Positions 43,815 to 54,239 of a DNA stretch of 64,000 nucleotides are shown here, piece after piece (position 1 is the stretch's first letter; the number at the start of each line of letters is the position of its first letter). The stretch covers positions 2,499,001 to 2,563,000 of the forward strand of contig CATNEN010000001.1 of assembly GCA_950097015.1 (NCBI GenBank), written 5' to 3'. The notes beneath the pieces were generated by a model, which ran no database searches, was not told the origin of the DNA, and saw only the letters and a program-made list of their open reading frames with translations. A program made the translations under genes and the position numbers. The DNA is from Macrostomum hystrix (Eukaryota > Platyhelminthes > Macrostomidae).

Positions 43815-45169
43815 ATGCGTACAGTATTTCTGAGGCTGATTATCGTCTATTCGATAATAGGCGCGGCTGTTCATTTTACAGGTCTGTGTACTAGTATTAG
43901 CAAGATATTTTGTAGACTACTAGTACAGTACGAAGTGAAATGTAGCCTACGTCACTAATCCCCATACTTGTAACTCGATATTCGACCGCATGTTTTCACA
44001 GCCGCAAATTCCGACTGTCGTTCGAAGCACGACCGAGCTGTTAAATATCTGCAGCGAATTGGCATCAGTCTGAAGACACAAATGACGGAGGCCTACGGTT
44101 GTTCAACCAATCCTGACGGCTGCGTTTCTCTTGACAACATTCGATGCAACACACTCAATGGTTTGGCTTCGTTTAAACAGGCCAGCGGTTGTCCTGCTGT
44201 AGTCATTGTTGGCGGAACTGAACAGGTGATAATGAATTCTAGAACTTAAAACTGACTGCTCCAAATATGATATTTATAAACTATATTAGTCGCAGAGAAC
44301 ATTAACTCGTAGATCAGAGTGAACACGGCTGGTAGATCAGAGTGAACATGTTTGGTAGATCAGCCTGAGACGGAGTAAAACATGTATGATTGATTATCAT
44401 GTATCATGTAGGTATCATGTAGGTGTGATTAATAGCAGGTGTGACAGACAGCAGGTGTGACAGATAGCAGGTGTGACAGATGAAATGCGTGACAGATGAA
44501 ATGCGTGACAGATGAAATGCGTGACAGATGAAATGCGTGACAGATGAAATGCGTGACAGATGAAAGGCGTGACAGATGAAATGCGTGACAGATGAAATGC
44601 ATGACAGATGAAATGCGTGACAGATAAAATGCGTGACAGATGAAATGCGTGACAGATGAAATGCGTGACAGATGAAATGCGTGACAGATGAAATGCGTGA
44701 CAGATGAAATGCGTGACAGATGAAATGCGTGACAGATGAAATGCGTGACAGATGAAATGCGTGACAGATAGCAGGATTGACAGATAGCAGGTGTGACAAA
44801 AGCAGGTGTGAAAGATAGCAGGTGTGACAGATAGCAGGTGTGACAGTTAGCAGGTGTGACAGATAAAACAGGTGTGACAGATAAAAACAGGTGTGACAGA
44901 TAAGAGGTGGGACAGATAGCAGGTGTGACAGATAATAGGTGCGACAGATGGCAGGTGTGAAAAGCTGACTAATTCATGAAAGCGAATTTATCCATTCGCA
45001 GGGCAAGGTCGGCAGCGCAGGTCACACACTAAGAATAGGCAATACTCCCTGCATTTCTGCCTTCGTTCGATCGAATTTTTATCCCAAAGGCGCAGCTTAT
45101 GTTGACGGCTCGGGAAACAGGTATACACCTTTGACGACGGCAGGCCATTGGGACGTGTACTATCTGTAA
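43815..45169 (+). CDS. Peptidase-like gene A: secreted LAS/M15 homologue lacking catalytic residues
   Basis: Exons are 43815-43881, 44002-44225 and 45002-45169, giving 152 aa. Exon 1 is a signal peptide (MRTVFLRLIIVYSIIGAAV). Exon 2 holds the first half of the domain with spaced cysteines and ends VVIVGGTEQ. Exon 3 is the metal-site half. Compared with genes B and C, the SHxNGYKLD motif is shortened to GHTLRIG, so the Asp ligand is missing. The ExxHWD motif reads TAGHWD, so the catalytic Glu is Thr143 while H146 remains. The protein is probably secreted but enzymatically dead, perhaps still able to bind ligand. Exon plan and phases match gene C exactly (phase 1, then phase 0). Donors are GTCTGT and GTGATA; acceptors are TTTTCACAG and CATTCGCAG. 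Intron 2 carries a 16-bp array. Confidence 0.8.
44440..44960. repeat. 16-bp minisatellite in gene A intron 2
   Basis: About 20 units of GTGACAGATGAAATGC, flanked on both sides by related 'gtgacagatagcaggt' units. Confidence 0.95.
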
Positions 45170-45912
45170 TCGCCACTTCATTGAATACCAGAACGACAAC
45201 TATTAGTAACACTAAATTTATTCCTATTTTAAGCTATAATAAATCATAAAAACATTTTAAACAAAAAAAAACCGAATTCATCTGTATTGAACACATTTCT
45301 GTTGGTAATCAAGACGTCTAAAATTTCTTGTTCCGACGAAAAAGTCGGAACACAGCGGGTGCAGCGAACGAGAACTTATCCTACTGCCCTAGAAGTGGGC
45401 AACGAACGGAGTATATTTATAAAAATTGATTAACGAATATCAGGAATATCAGGGGGCTAAAACAGGAAACAAACTCAAGACAATCAGGGCGAGTGGGCAG
45501 GCGAGGACAGCACAGCGCGCGGGGCTATAAGGGGGCCACTCACGGCCACCCCCCGACCAAAGCCGAAGCGCACCCACCCCACAGCCAGAGCACAAACAAC
45601 CCCCGGCACCCGCTAACAGCGATTGGCCAGCCAATCTACACTTTTAATGTGAAAAACGTGAAAAGTATCTACCTCGCTGGTACAATTTTGTGTGAAAATC
45701 TGCCTTTAATAAAATTTCCAAGAAACAAAGTGTCCCGTTCTTCTTATTCTAATTTTTAAATAATTTCTAAAATTGTGCATGTTTGACAGTTCTGAAAAAG
45801 CATTTTTTTAATCTAAAAAGAACAGCAAACAAATGCTACATAGTGATTGAAGGTATATTATTTTAGTGAAGCAAGTCGTTAACAAACACGGATTCTCAGG
45901 CAGCTTCACTGA
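45170..45912. other. Convergent 3' flanks with hairpins and a GC-rich patch
   Basis: Genes A and B end tail to tail here. At 45330-45351, GTTCCGAC and GTCGGAAC form an 8-bp stem around GAAAAA. A second short stem (TGCCC/GGGCA) lies at 45385-45401. The 45470-45630 stretch is GC-rich and resembles SINE-3 in composition. No gene is supported. Confidence 0.4.
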
Positions 45913-48271
45913 TCATGGAAACTTGATATCCCAGTGATCCCCCTCTTTGGCGTACACATTGCCCTGCGAATCCTTGTAGAGTATGGCGCCGTCGTTTCTA
46001 GGCTTGTCTTGTCTAGAAAAATTATTCTCGATGTACCGCGTGACTTCCGGAGACAGTGCAATGTCAAGTTTGTAGCCATTTACGTGAGACTGAGAGACCC
46101 CAGGCTTGCCAGGCTTGTGACCGTTGCCCTGAAATGTACAAAAATCACATGTTTTACTGAAATGTCACCTGTTAGATTGAGCCACTTGGACTTCAATTCT
46201 CGCTAATATTAATAATAATACTCGCAGGAGACCTGCGGCCAGCAAGGAGGCATTTCTGTCCATTCCGCTGAGTCCTGAGAACACACACACCTGACTTTCT
46301 CATCGTCAGGCAGTGTACACTCTCACTGTGCCTTGGAGGTTGGCCCTCAAGGGCGCAAAGTGCACGACAAGCCTCCAAGCATTCTCTCCGCGGCTGCGCC
46401 CCAAATGAATGTGGCCTTGCCGCGGAATCGAGCTCAGGGACCTCGGTGCGAGAGGCAAACGTATAAGAGCGCTCTGTCAGCCATCAATCCACTAAAAACA
46501 AATTCTCGCTGGATTCGAAACTGATATTTTGTTTTGTTTTCTTGTTTCTCGCAAACCAAGGAAAGCTCTTCTCACCGATTCAGTTCCACCAGTGACTCGG
46601 ACGTCGCAGTTGCAAGCGCGTTGAAAGTCGATGATTTTTTGAACTGTATTCAATCTGACGCCCTCAAGATTTGTGCACCCTCTGTCGTTGCAACCAAATT
46701 TATTTCCCGAAGCGGAGACTTTAATGCCTGCGTCTTTCAAAATTTGTGTCGCCTCTCCGTGGCCCAGTCTCGAGCCAGATGCACTTGGTCTATTGGAGCC
46801 CTGATTAAGATTGACTGGCTGGCTCGGCCTTGGTTTTGGCTGCTGATCGCTCACTCCAGGACTCACTGGCTTAATCTGACTAACTGGTTTATTGGGGCGA
46901 CGAAACGGGCGTCTGATCTTTCGAGCTGGTCCGTAGGTGCGTCGAATTCCTCGCCGAATCTGCCGACCTCGCCAGTTATTCTGTCGAATTCCTCGCCTGA
47001 TCTGCCAACCTCGCCAGTTATTCTGTCGAATTCCTCGCCGAATCTGCCGACCTCGCCAGTTATTCTGTCGAATTCCTCGCCTGATCTGCCGACCTCGCCA
47101 GTTATTCTGTCGAATTCCTCGCCTGATCTGCCGACCTCGCCAGTTATTCTGTCGAATTCCTCGCCTGATCTGCCGACCTCGCCAGTTATTCTGTCGAATT
47201 CCTCGCCGAATCTGCCGACCTCGCCAGTTATTCTGTCGAATTCCTCGCCTGATCTGCCGACCTCGCCAGTTATTCTGTCGAATTCCTCGCCTGATCTGCC
47301 GACCTCGCCAGTTATTCTGTCGAATTCCTCGCCTGATCTGCCGACCTCGCCAGTTATTCTGTCGAATTCCTCGCCTGATCTGCCGACCTCGCCAGTTATT
47401 CTGTCGAATTCCTCGCCGAATCTGCCTACCTGGCCAGTTAAAGACTCCGCGCCTAGCTGCGTGTCGCACAACGTACCTGGACGATCTCGATGGGACGTAG
47501 ATCCTAGAAGGACGCCAATAGCTCCTTCGACTGGACCGCTCGTTGAATTCTAGATTTTCCTGCAGGAACGAGTATTATAGTTAATAATGCACCGCGTGAA
47601 CTAGACTAGATGTCTAGCATTTCATTTGCATAGGACTACTATAGCCTGTTATGGAGGCAGTCGAAGAGGACATGTGTCCCGACTTTTCCAAGTACAGGAA
47701 CTTTCACTTCGCGTCGATTTGCCTCAAAATAATTAATTTGCCTAGAACAGAAAGCGTGAAAAAAAATTAATCGCAAAAGGCTATGGCACATCACTTGGTG
47801 ACACTAGACCCGCAGCCAGCGAGGAGGCAATGCTGACCGTTTCGCTGACTCCTGAGCACACACGCACACAGATACTCAACACAGGAACACGCTCACATAG
47901 GTGTGTACACCCACCTTGACATTCTCATCGTACAGGCAGTGTACACTCTCACTGTGCCTTGGAGGTCGGCCCTCAAGGGCGAAAATTGCACGACAAGCCC
48001 CGAGCCTGCTCTCCGCGGCTGCTGAAATTTACCGTTCTATAATACACAGGCAAACTGCAACCAGTTGAAACCTGATACTATTATCACTTACGTCGACATC
48101 GTCATTGTGCTCAACGGAGTGCTCATATTCGTCTAGGCCGATATCGTCGGAGTCCGACAACAGCGGGTCCTCATCTGGCAGCTCAAGATTTTTCAAGTGA
48201 TTTGAGTCTGCTGTAGCAGCAATGACAGCTGCCAGAAAGCACAGGCAGGCAAGTTGAGTCCGTAGTCTCAT
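45913..48271 (-). CDS. Peptidase-like gene B: LAS/M15 domain with cationic tandem repeats
   Basis: Exons are 48271-48092, 47559-46576 and 46128-45913, all phase 0, giving 459 aa. Order: signal peptide (1-22), an acidic segment rich in Asp/Glu (23-67), and about twelve 14-residue repeats (100-267) of consensus NNWRGRQIRRGIRQ with five Arg each. A Pro-rich linker (268-317) leads to a LAS/M15-type zinc peptidase domain. Catalytic marks are GGTES, SHVNGYKLD (H403, D410) and EGDHWD (E450, H453), the ligands and base known from VanX, MepA and Hedgehog-type folds. It is probably secreted. A substrate such as peptidoglycan is inference. A GTACGT donor-like site at 47476 could remove part of exon 2. 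SINE-1 copies occupy both introns. The 42-bp unit leaves all frames open, but only this frame joins the flanking exons. Confidence 0.8.
46203..46490 (-). mobile_element. SINE-1 copy in gene B intron 2
   Basis: Antisense SINE-1 from an AT-rich tail through the body to 'ggaatcgagctcagggacc' (box B reversed) and a partial box A. Confidence 0.85.
46945..47440. repeat. 42-bp coding minisatellite in gene B exon 2
   Basis: About 12 copies containing TTATTCTGTCGAATTCCTCG. The unit is 14 codons, so copy-number change keeps frame. Copies differ at few positions (cctgat/ccgaat), so they are recent or homogenised. Confidence 0.95.
47783..48023 (-). mobile_element. SINE-1 copy in gene B intron 1, head missing
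   Basis: Antisense body with 'cacttggtgacactagaccc', 'caggcagtgtacactctcac' and 'ctctccgcggctgc'. The copy stops before the tRNA-like head. Confidence 0.85.
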
Positions 48272-48794
48272 GTTTTTTTAGAAATTTTTGAAAAATGTAT
48301 TTTTTTAAAGCGACAGAGTTTTAAGCAAAAAGCTTGGATCAGTCGAATGAGTTTATATCTTGTTAAAGACACTGGCATTGCTAAAAGGATCCAGGAAATG
48401 GTCTATTCGCATAGAACCTGGATGTGTGGAGTATAGCATATCCTTATAGTCGGAAATGAATCCACTGCAATAGCCCAATTCATCAGGTACAAAAGACAGG
48501 TGGTTTAGTAATTATCTTTGTGCAAACCCACACAAGTGCCACCCACGAGTTGAAACAATTTGAGGAAACGATAGCTCGTATATATTATTATTAATTGACA
48601 TGGCTGCCATACTCAAAAGTAAATCCGGGTTTTTTGTACGAGATTAAATCAGAATAAAAAAAACAAGGCTAAATCAGTTCGGTTGGTTTGTAACTTTTCG
48701 AATTCGCTTCGTAATAGTTATTATCCGATCGACAAGTTTTGAATTCATGCTAATTAATAAACATAGTGCAACAAATAAGACTACATCTAAAGAA

Positions 48795-50800
48795 TCGAAG
48801 AATCCTACGAATCGAAGAATCGGACGAATCGAAGAATCGGACGAATGAAAGAATCGGACGAATGAAAGAATCGGACGAATCCAAGAATCGGTCGAATGAA
48901 AGAATCGGACGAATCCAAGAATCGGTCGAATGAAAGAATCGGACGAATCAAAGAATCGGACGAATCGAAGAATCGGACGAATGAAAGAATCGGACGAATG
49001 AAAGAATCGGACGAATGAAAGAATCGGACGAATCCAAAAATCGGTCGAATGAAAGAATCGGACGAATCCAAGAATCGGACGAATCCAAGAATCGGTCGAA
49101 TGAAAGAATCGGACGAATCCAAGAATCGGTCGAATGAAAGAATCGGACGAATCCAAGAATCGGACGAATGAAAGAATCGGTCGAACAAAAGAATCGGACG
49201 AATGAAAGAATCGGTCGAACAAAAGAATCGGACGAATGAAAGAATCGGTCGAACAAAAGAATCGGACGAATGAAAGAATCGGTCGAAACCAAGAATCGGT
49301 CGAATGAAAGAATCGGACGAATCAAAGAATCAGTCCAATGAAAGAATCGGATGAATGAAAGAATCAGACGAATCCAAGAATCGGACGAATGAAAGAATCG
49401 GTCGAAACCAAGAATCGGTCGAATGAAAGAATCGGACGAATCAAAGAATCAGTCCAATGAAAGAATCGGATGAATGAAAGAATCGGACGAATGAAAGAAT
49501 CGGACGAATCCAAGAATCAGTCCAATGAAAGAATCGGTCGAATGAAAGAATCGGACGAATGAAAGAATCGGACGAATGAAAGAATCGGTCGAACAAAAGA
49601 ATCGGACGAATGAAAGAATCGGTCGAAACCAAGAATCGGTCGAATGAAAGAATCGGACGAATCAAAGAATCAGTCCAATGAAAGAATCGGACGAATGAAA
49701 GAATCGGACGAATCCAAGAATCGGTCGAATGAAAGAATCGGACGAATCCAAGAATCGGACGAATGAAAGAATCGGTCGAACAAAAGAATCGGACGAATGA
49801 AAGAATCGGTCGAACAAAAGAATCGGACGAATGAAAGAATCGGACGAATGAAAGAATCGGACGAATCCAAGAATCGGTCGAACAAAAGAATCGGACGAAT
49901 CCAAGAATCGGACGAATGAAAGAATCGGTCGAACAAAAGAATCGGACGAATGAAAGAATCGGTCGAACAAAAGAATCGGACGAATGAAAGAATCGGTCGA
50001 ACAAAAGAATCGGACGAATGAAAGAATCGGTCGAAACCAAGAATCGGTCGAATGAAAGAATCGGACGAATCAAAGAATCAGTCCAATGAAAGAATCGGAT
50101 GAATGAAAGAATCAGACGAATCCAAGAATCGGACGAATGAAAGAATCGGACGAATCCAAGAATCAGTCCAATGAAAGAATCGGTCGAATGAAAGAATCGG
50201 ACGAATGAAAGAATCGGACGAATGAAAGAATCGGACGAATGAAAGAATCGGTCGAACAAAAGAATCGGACGAATGAAAGAATCGGTCGAAACCAAGAATC
50301 GGTCGAATGAAAGAATCGGACGAATCAAAGAATCAGTCCAATGAAAGAATCGGACGAATGAAAGAATCGGACGAATGAAAGAATCGGACGAATGAAAGAA
50401 TCGGACGAATGAAAGAATCGGTCGAATCCAAAAATCGGACGAATCCAAGAATCGGAAGAACCCAAGAATCGGTCGAATGAAAGAATCGGACGAATGAATG
50501 AATCGGACGAACGAAAGAATCGGATGAATGAAAGAATCAGACGAATCCAAGAATCGGACGAATGAAAGAATCGGACGAATCCAAGAATCAGTCCAATGAA
50601 AGAATCGGTCGAATGAAAGAATCAGACGAATGAAAGAATCGGACGAATGAAAGAATCGGACGAATGAAAGAATCGGTCGAATCCAAGAATCGGACGAATC
50701 CAAGAATCGGAAGAACCCAAGAATCGGTCGAATGAAAGAATCGGACGAAGGAAAGAATCGGACGAATGAAAGAACTGGAAGAATCCAAGAATTTGACTAA
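48795..50800. repeat. 17-bp minisatellite, about 117 copies
   Basis: Two kilobases of GAATCGGACGAATGAAA units with 'gtcgaacaa', 'cgaatccaa' and 'gtccaatg' variants. Longer blocks of about 300-560 bp recur. It separates genes B and C. The 420-aa frame through it is a repeat artefact. Confidence 0.97.
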
Positions 50801-50933
50801 TCGAAATAAAACTGGTAAAATTACAGTAATCAGAGAAGGCAGCAACTGACAAATCTGATGAAGGGATTAAAGTTTTCCTGTTTTAAATAGTTGATTCTCA
50901 GAATTGTTACTTTCTGTTCTGCTTAAGTTGAAA

Positions 50934-53126
50934 TTACTTGAAGTAAACAATGTCCCAATGGTTGCTCTCCAACGCGTAAACATTTCCACGACCGTCGATG
51001 AACATGTCAGCACCGTCGGAGCGCTTGCCACCGTAGCGGAAGTTGGCTTTGATGTAGTTGGTGATGCAATTTGTGAGGCCAATGTCGAGCTTGTAGCCAT
51101 TGTAGTGGCTGAAGGTACCACTAGCGTGACCCTGGAAGAATGGAGCATTCGCGCATTGTAGGAATGAGAACGAGATAGGACCGACGAAAATAGACTGTTA
51201 CAGACACCCAGCTGTAGAGCTGTTCAGTCAATGGACTCCAGGGGCCGCTACAACCATCTAAACTCTTAACCCTGATTATGCTACCACCAGTTCTCAGCAG
51301 TATCAACTGTCGCACTAGGGAAATTGTGTCGTATTAATACTAGTAATATTAATAGCAGGAAGGCGGTGGGGACTGGCACATCGTTTGGTGGACAGATCCT
51401 AGACCCGCAGCCAGTGACGAGCTAGTTCTGTCCATTCGGCTGACTCCTGAGCACACACGCTCACACATTTGCCATTTTTCATCGTCAGGCAGTGTACACT
51501 CGCACTGTGCCTTGGAGGTTGGCCCTCAAGGCCGTAAATTTCACGACAAGTCCCCAGGCCTTCTCTCTGCGGCTGCGCCCCAATTTAATGTGGCCTCGCG
51601 GCGGAATCGAGCTCAGGGACCTCGGTGCGAGAGGCAAATGCGTTAGCCGCACTGCCACCGACCCCCCTTAAGGTAGTAGGGAATTAAGTGTCTTAATAAT
51701 AATAATAGTGTCTGCAGGGGGGGCTTTCAGCAACGACACATAATTTTGTGACCCGCAGCCATCGAGGAGGCAATTCCGCCCATTCCGCTGGCTCCTGAGC
51801 ACACACGCACGCATAGCTGTGTACATCTGCCCTACGACGTCAGCAACGTTGAGATTATTTAGTGATTTTTGTCGGAAGACCCTGGTGACAAAAACAACTA
51901 AACTAATATTGCAAGGTAAAAACCTAGCAGGAAGTTCCCCAATGACACACAGAACAGACCTTCTCAGTGCCGCCAGTGATGACAACGCCGGCGCAGCCGG
52001 AGGCCCTCTTAAACGCGATGATGCCCAGCACAGTGTCGCATCGCACCTGCTCTAGCGAGGTGCAGCCGACATCGCGGCAGCCGATGCGACCGGTGGACGA
52101 TCGAATGCCGATGCCAGCAGCCGAGCACATGGCCCAAGCCGCCGCGTGGCTGAGCTTGCTGCCCGGTGTGCAGTCATCGGACTGGGCACCCAGACGCGAC
52201 GCTCGGAATAGCTCGAATAGGGGTAGGCTGCTGCTCCGCTGACGCGCAACGGTATCGAAGCCGAATCTGTCTGACAGGTGCGCAGTGCGATACTGGGATA
52301 GAGTATGTCTAAGATGTCTGTAGAACGTGTCTAATAGGTCTATTGAACTTTCTAACAAGTTTATAGTGTGTCTCTAACCATTTTTAATGTGTCCAATAGA
52401 TTCAATAGGATCTGTCTAATAGATCTTGGATTTGTTCAATAAATATAGGATGTGTCCGATAGATCTTGGATATGTCCAATAGATCTAAGATATGTCCAAT
52501 AGATCTTGGATGCGTCCAATAGATCTTAGATGTGTCCAATAGATCTAGAATGTGTCCAATAGATCTAGAATGTGTCCAATAGATCTAGAATGTGTCCAAT
52601 AGATCTAGAATGTGTCCAATAGATCTAGAATGTGTCCAATAGATCTAGAATGTGTCCAATAGATCTAGAATGTGTCCAATAGATCTAGAATGTCTCCAAT
52701 AGATCTAGAATGTGTCCAATAGATCTAGAATGTCTCCAATAGATCTAGAATGTGTCCAATAGATCTAGAATGTCTCCAATAGATCTAGAATGTGTCCAAT
52801 AGATCTAGAATGTGTCCAATAGATCTAGAATGTGTCCAATAGATCTAGAATGTGTACAATAGATCTAGAATGTGTCCAATGATCTTGGATTCGTTCAGTA
52901 GATCTTAGATGTGTCCAATAGATCTAGAATGTGTCCAATAGATCTAGTATCTGTCAAATAGATCCGGGATGCGTCTAACCTCATGTGTGAAAGGTGTGCC
53001 TAAGGTACTGATGCTAGCTAATTAGCCCAAATCATTGAACTCACTTAGGTAACTCGCTGCCACAGACTTGCACTGGGCATGAACAATTAGAGCGCAGAAG
53101 AGAGTCAGCAGGAAAATGGAATTCAT
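50934..53126 (-). CDS. Peptidase-like gene C: secreted LAS/M15-type zinc peptidase
   Basis: Exons are 53126-53045, 52270-51960 and 51131-50934 (phases 1 and 0), giving 196 aa. The signal peptide is MNSIFLLTLFCALIVHAQC. The mature protein is a single domain with several cysteines. The zinc site is complete: SHYNGYKLD supplies H140 and D147; ESNHWD supplies Glu186 (general base) and H189. In the LAS clan (M15 peptidases, VanX, MepA, Hedgehog N-domain) these bind zinc and cleave D-amino-acid or Gly-containing cell-wall peptides. Of the three paralogues it is the simplest and looks enzymatically competent. It would act outside the cell or in the gut. The exon 2 donor is weak (GTCTGT). Introns carry a 20-bp array and SINEs. 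Confidence 0.85.
51185..51300 (-). mobile_element. SINE-2 fragment
   Basis: Lies in gene C intron 2. It has 'cagtcaatggactccagggg' and following sequence like other antisense SINE-2 3' parts. Confidence 0.45.
51346..51668 (-). mobile_element. SINE-1 copy, full length, in gene C intron 2
   Basis: Antisense copy running from AT-rich tail to an intact head ('gcgttagccgcactgccacc' is box A reversed; 'ggaatcgagctcagggacc' is box B reversed). Confidence 0.9.
51693..51838 (-). mobile_element. SINE-1 3' part, second copy beside the first
   Basis: Antisense 3' half only ('gacccgcagccatcgaggag', 'gtgtacatctgccct'), 25 bp from the full-length copy. Confidence 0.8.
52370..52980. repeat. 20-bp minisatellite in gene C intron 1
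   Basis: About 29 units of TGTGTCCAATAGATCTAGAA; the central units are almost identical and the edges degenerate. Confidence 0.97.
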
Positions 53127-53676
53127 TTTTGCTTTGCAATATGGTCTAGCTGTCTTCTTTACCTGTTGGACTAACATATCTTAGTGGTGTGATTTACACT
53201 TTCCATTGCCTTATATTAATATAGCAAGCCATGAATTTATAAGACATAAACAATTTGCGAATTAAACTGTAATACGCGCGTAAACTGCTTCAGTAGCCCG
53301 TGTGAACAGTTTTTATTATCGATTTTCTGTACGCTTGTTTGTTACACCTACTTAGCAGAGTCTGTTGAGCAGTTTCCTCTGCAGTTATTATTCGATACCT
53401 GAGTAGCTAGCAGCATTTGAGACTATTCTAGCCATATCAGTTGCAGTGTGTTTGTGGTTGCCTTATTTGGTCTTGTCTAATTCCATGTTTAGTGTTGCTT
53501 ATCACCCAAAACTAGCCTTAGATAAATACAGCGGAACCATTCAAACTCCACCGCTTGCAGGTAATAAAATATTCTCATATAGATAAAACAGTCACCTTTG
53601 ATTGTGTGCGCGCTTGTCAGTTACACACCGAGCATTTGAAGACAAGATTTCAATTTGTTCACCATCTGTTGAAACG

Positions 53677-53755
53677 GTGAGTTAAACACCCATTGTGACA
53701 GTCTAATTTTCAATCGATTTCATTTTTTTTACCATTTTATCCAATTTTTTTACAG
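53677..53755 (+). other. 5' UTR intron of the neuropeptide gene
   Basis: The donor ACG|GTGAGT and acceptor TTTTTTTACAG enclose 79 nt. The coding ATG follows 11 nt after the acceptor. Promoter and transcription start lie upstream; 53127-53676 shows no other feature. Confidence 0.7.
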
Positions 53756-53766
53756 ACACTTTTGCT

Positions 53767-54216
53767 ATGTCGCCGATCAAACAGCTAGTCACTCTGTTGC
53801 TTCTAGTAGGCATTTTAAGCAGCATATGCCACTGCCTCGTGGTTGCTGGCGCCACCGCAGACGAAGACTATCTAGAAGATCTGGTCCGCAGACAATTCTC
53901 GCTGAGTCCGGGCTTCCCAGCCATCGGAAAACGATCAGATGTAAGTTCTGGCGCTGGTCAGACCCAGAAGGGATCAAGCGGCAGCGGTGGCGGCGAAAGC
54001 AGCAGCAGCAGCAGCAGCAGCGGCGGCGGCGGCGGCTGTGTCAGTAAACAAGAGTTTCTACAGCTCAGACGCACGGTGGCCGCCATATACCTGAAGATGT
54101 TGGAGGCCAATGTAGCGGAAACTCGGAGGAATCGGCTACAGCGCAAATTGATGCTGCTTCAGCAGCAACTTCAACAGCAGCAGCAGCAGCAGCCGGTTTC
54201 TGGCGCATTGCCATGA
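53767..54216 (+). CDS. Neuropeptide precursor, predicted amidated FPAI peptide
   Basis: This 149-aa preprohormone begins with a long hydrophobic signal peptide (MSPIKQLVTLLLLVGILSS and on to about residue 30). Arg41-Arg42 and Lys55-Arg56 flank QFSLSPGFPAIG. Prohormone convertase cleavage and use of Gly54 for amidation would release QFSLSPGFPAI-amide (43-53), probably with a pyroglutamate N-terminus. Gln43 directly after Arg-Arg supports this. The rest is a Gly/Ser run, one Cys (Cys91 region), a charged helical segment (RRTVAAIYLKMLEANVAETR) and a Gln-rich end. AATAAA lies at 54229-54234. Expression in neurons or gland cells is expected. I do not recognise the peptide as a named family. Confidence 0.8.
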   Translation: MSPIKQLVTLLLLVGILSSICHCLVVAGATADEDYLEDLVRRQFSLSPGFPAIGKRSDVSSGAGQTQKGSSGSGGGESSSSSSSSGGGGGCVSKQEFLQLRRTVAAIYLKMLEANVAETRRNRLQRKLMLLQQQLQQQQQQQPVSGALP

Positions 54217-54239
54217 GTCTTACAGTGAAATAAAACAAG

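Noticed and set aside
45330..45351. Histone mRNA 3' stem-loop
   Set aside because: Stem length and sequence do not match the conserved histone hairpin and no histone gene is nearby.
46534..47553. 339-aa plus-strand ORF with NSSPDLPTSPVILS repeats
   Set aside because: Antisense to gene B exon 2, whose frame links to a signal-peptide exon and to the zinc-site exon with correct phases.
48674..50852. Several ORFs of FIRPILSFVRFFHSSDS repeats up to 420 aa
   Set aside because: Product of the 17-bp array read in three minus frames; no start context or flanking domain.
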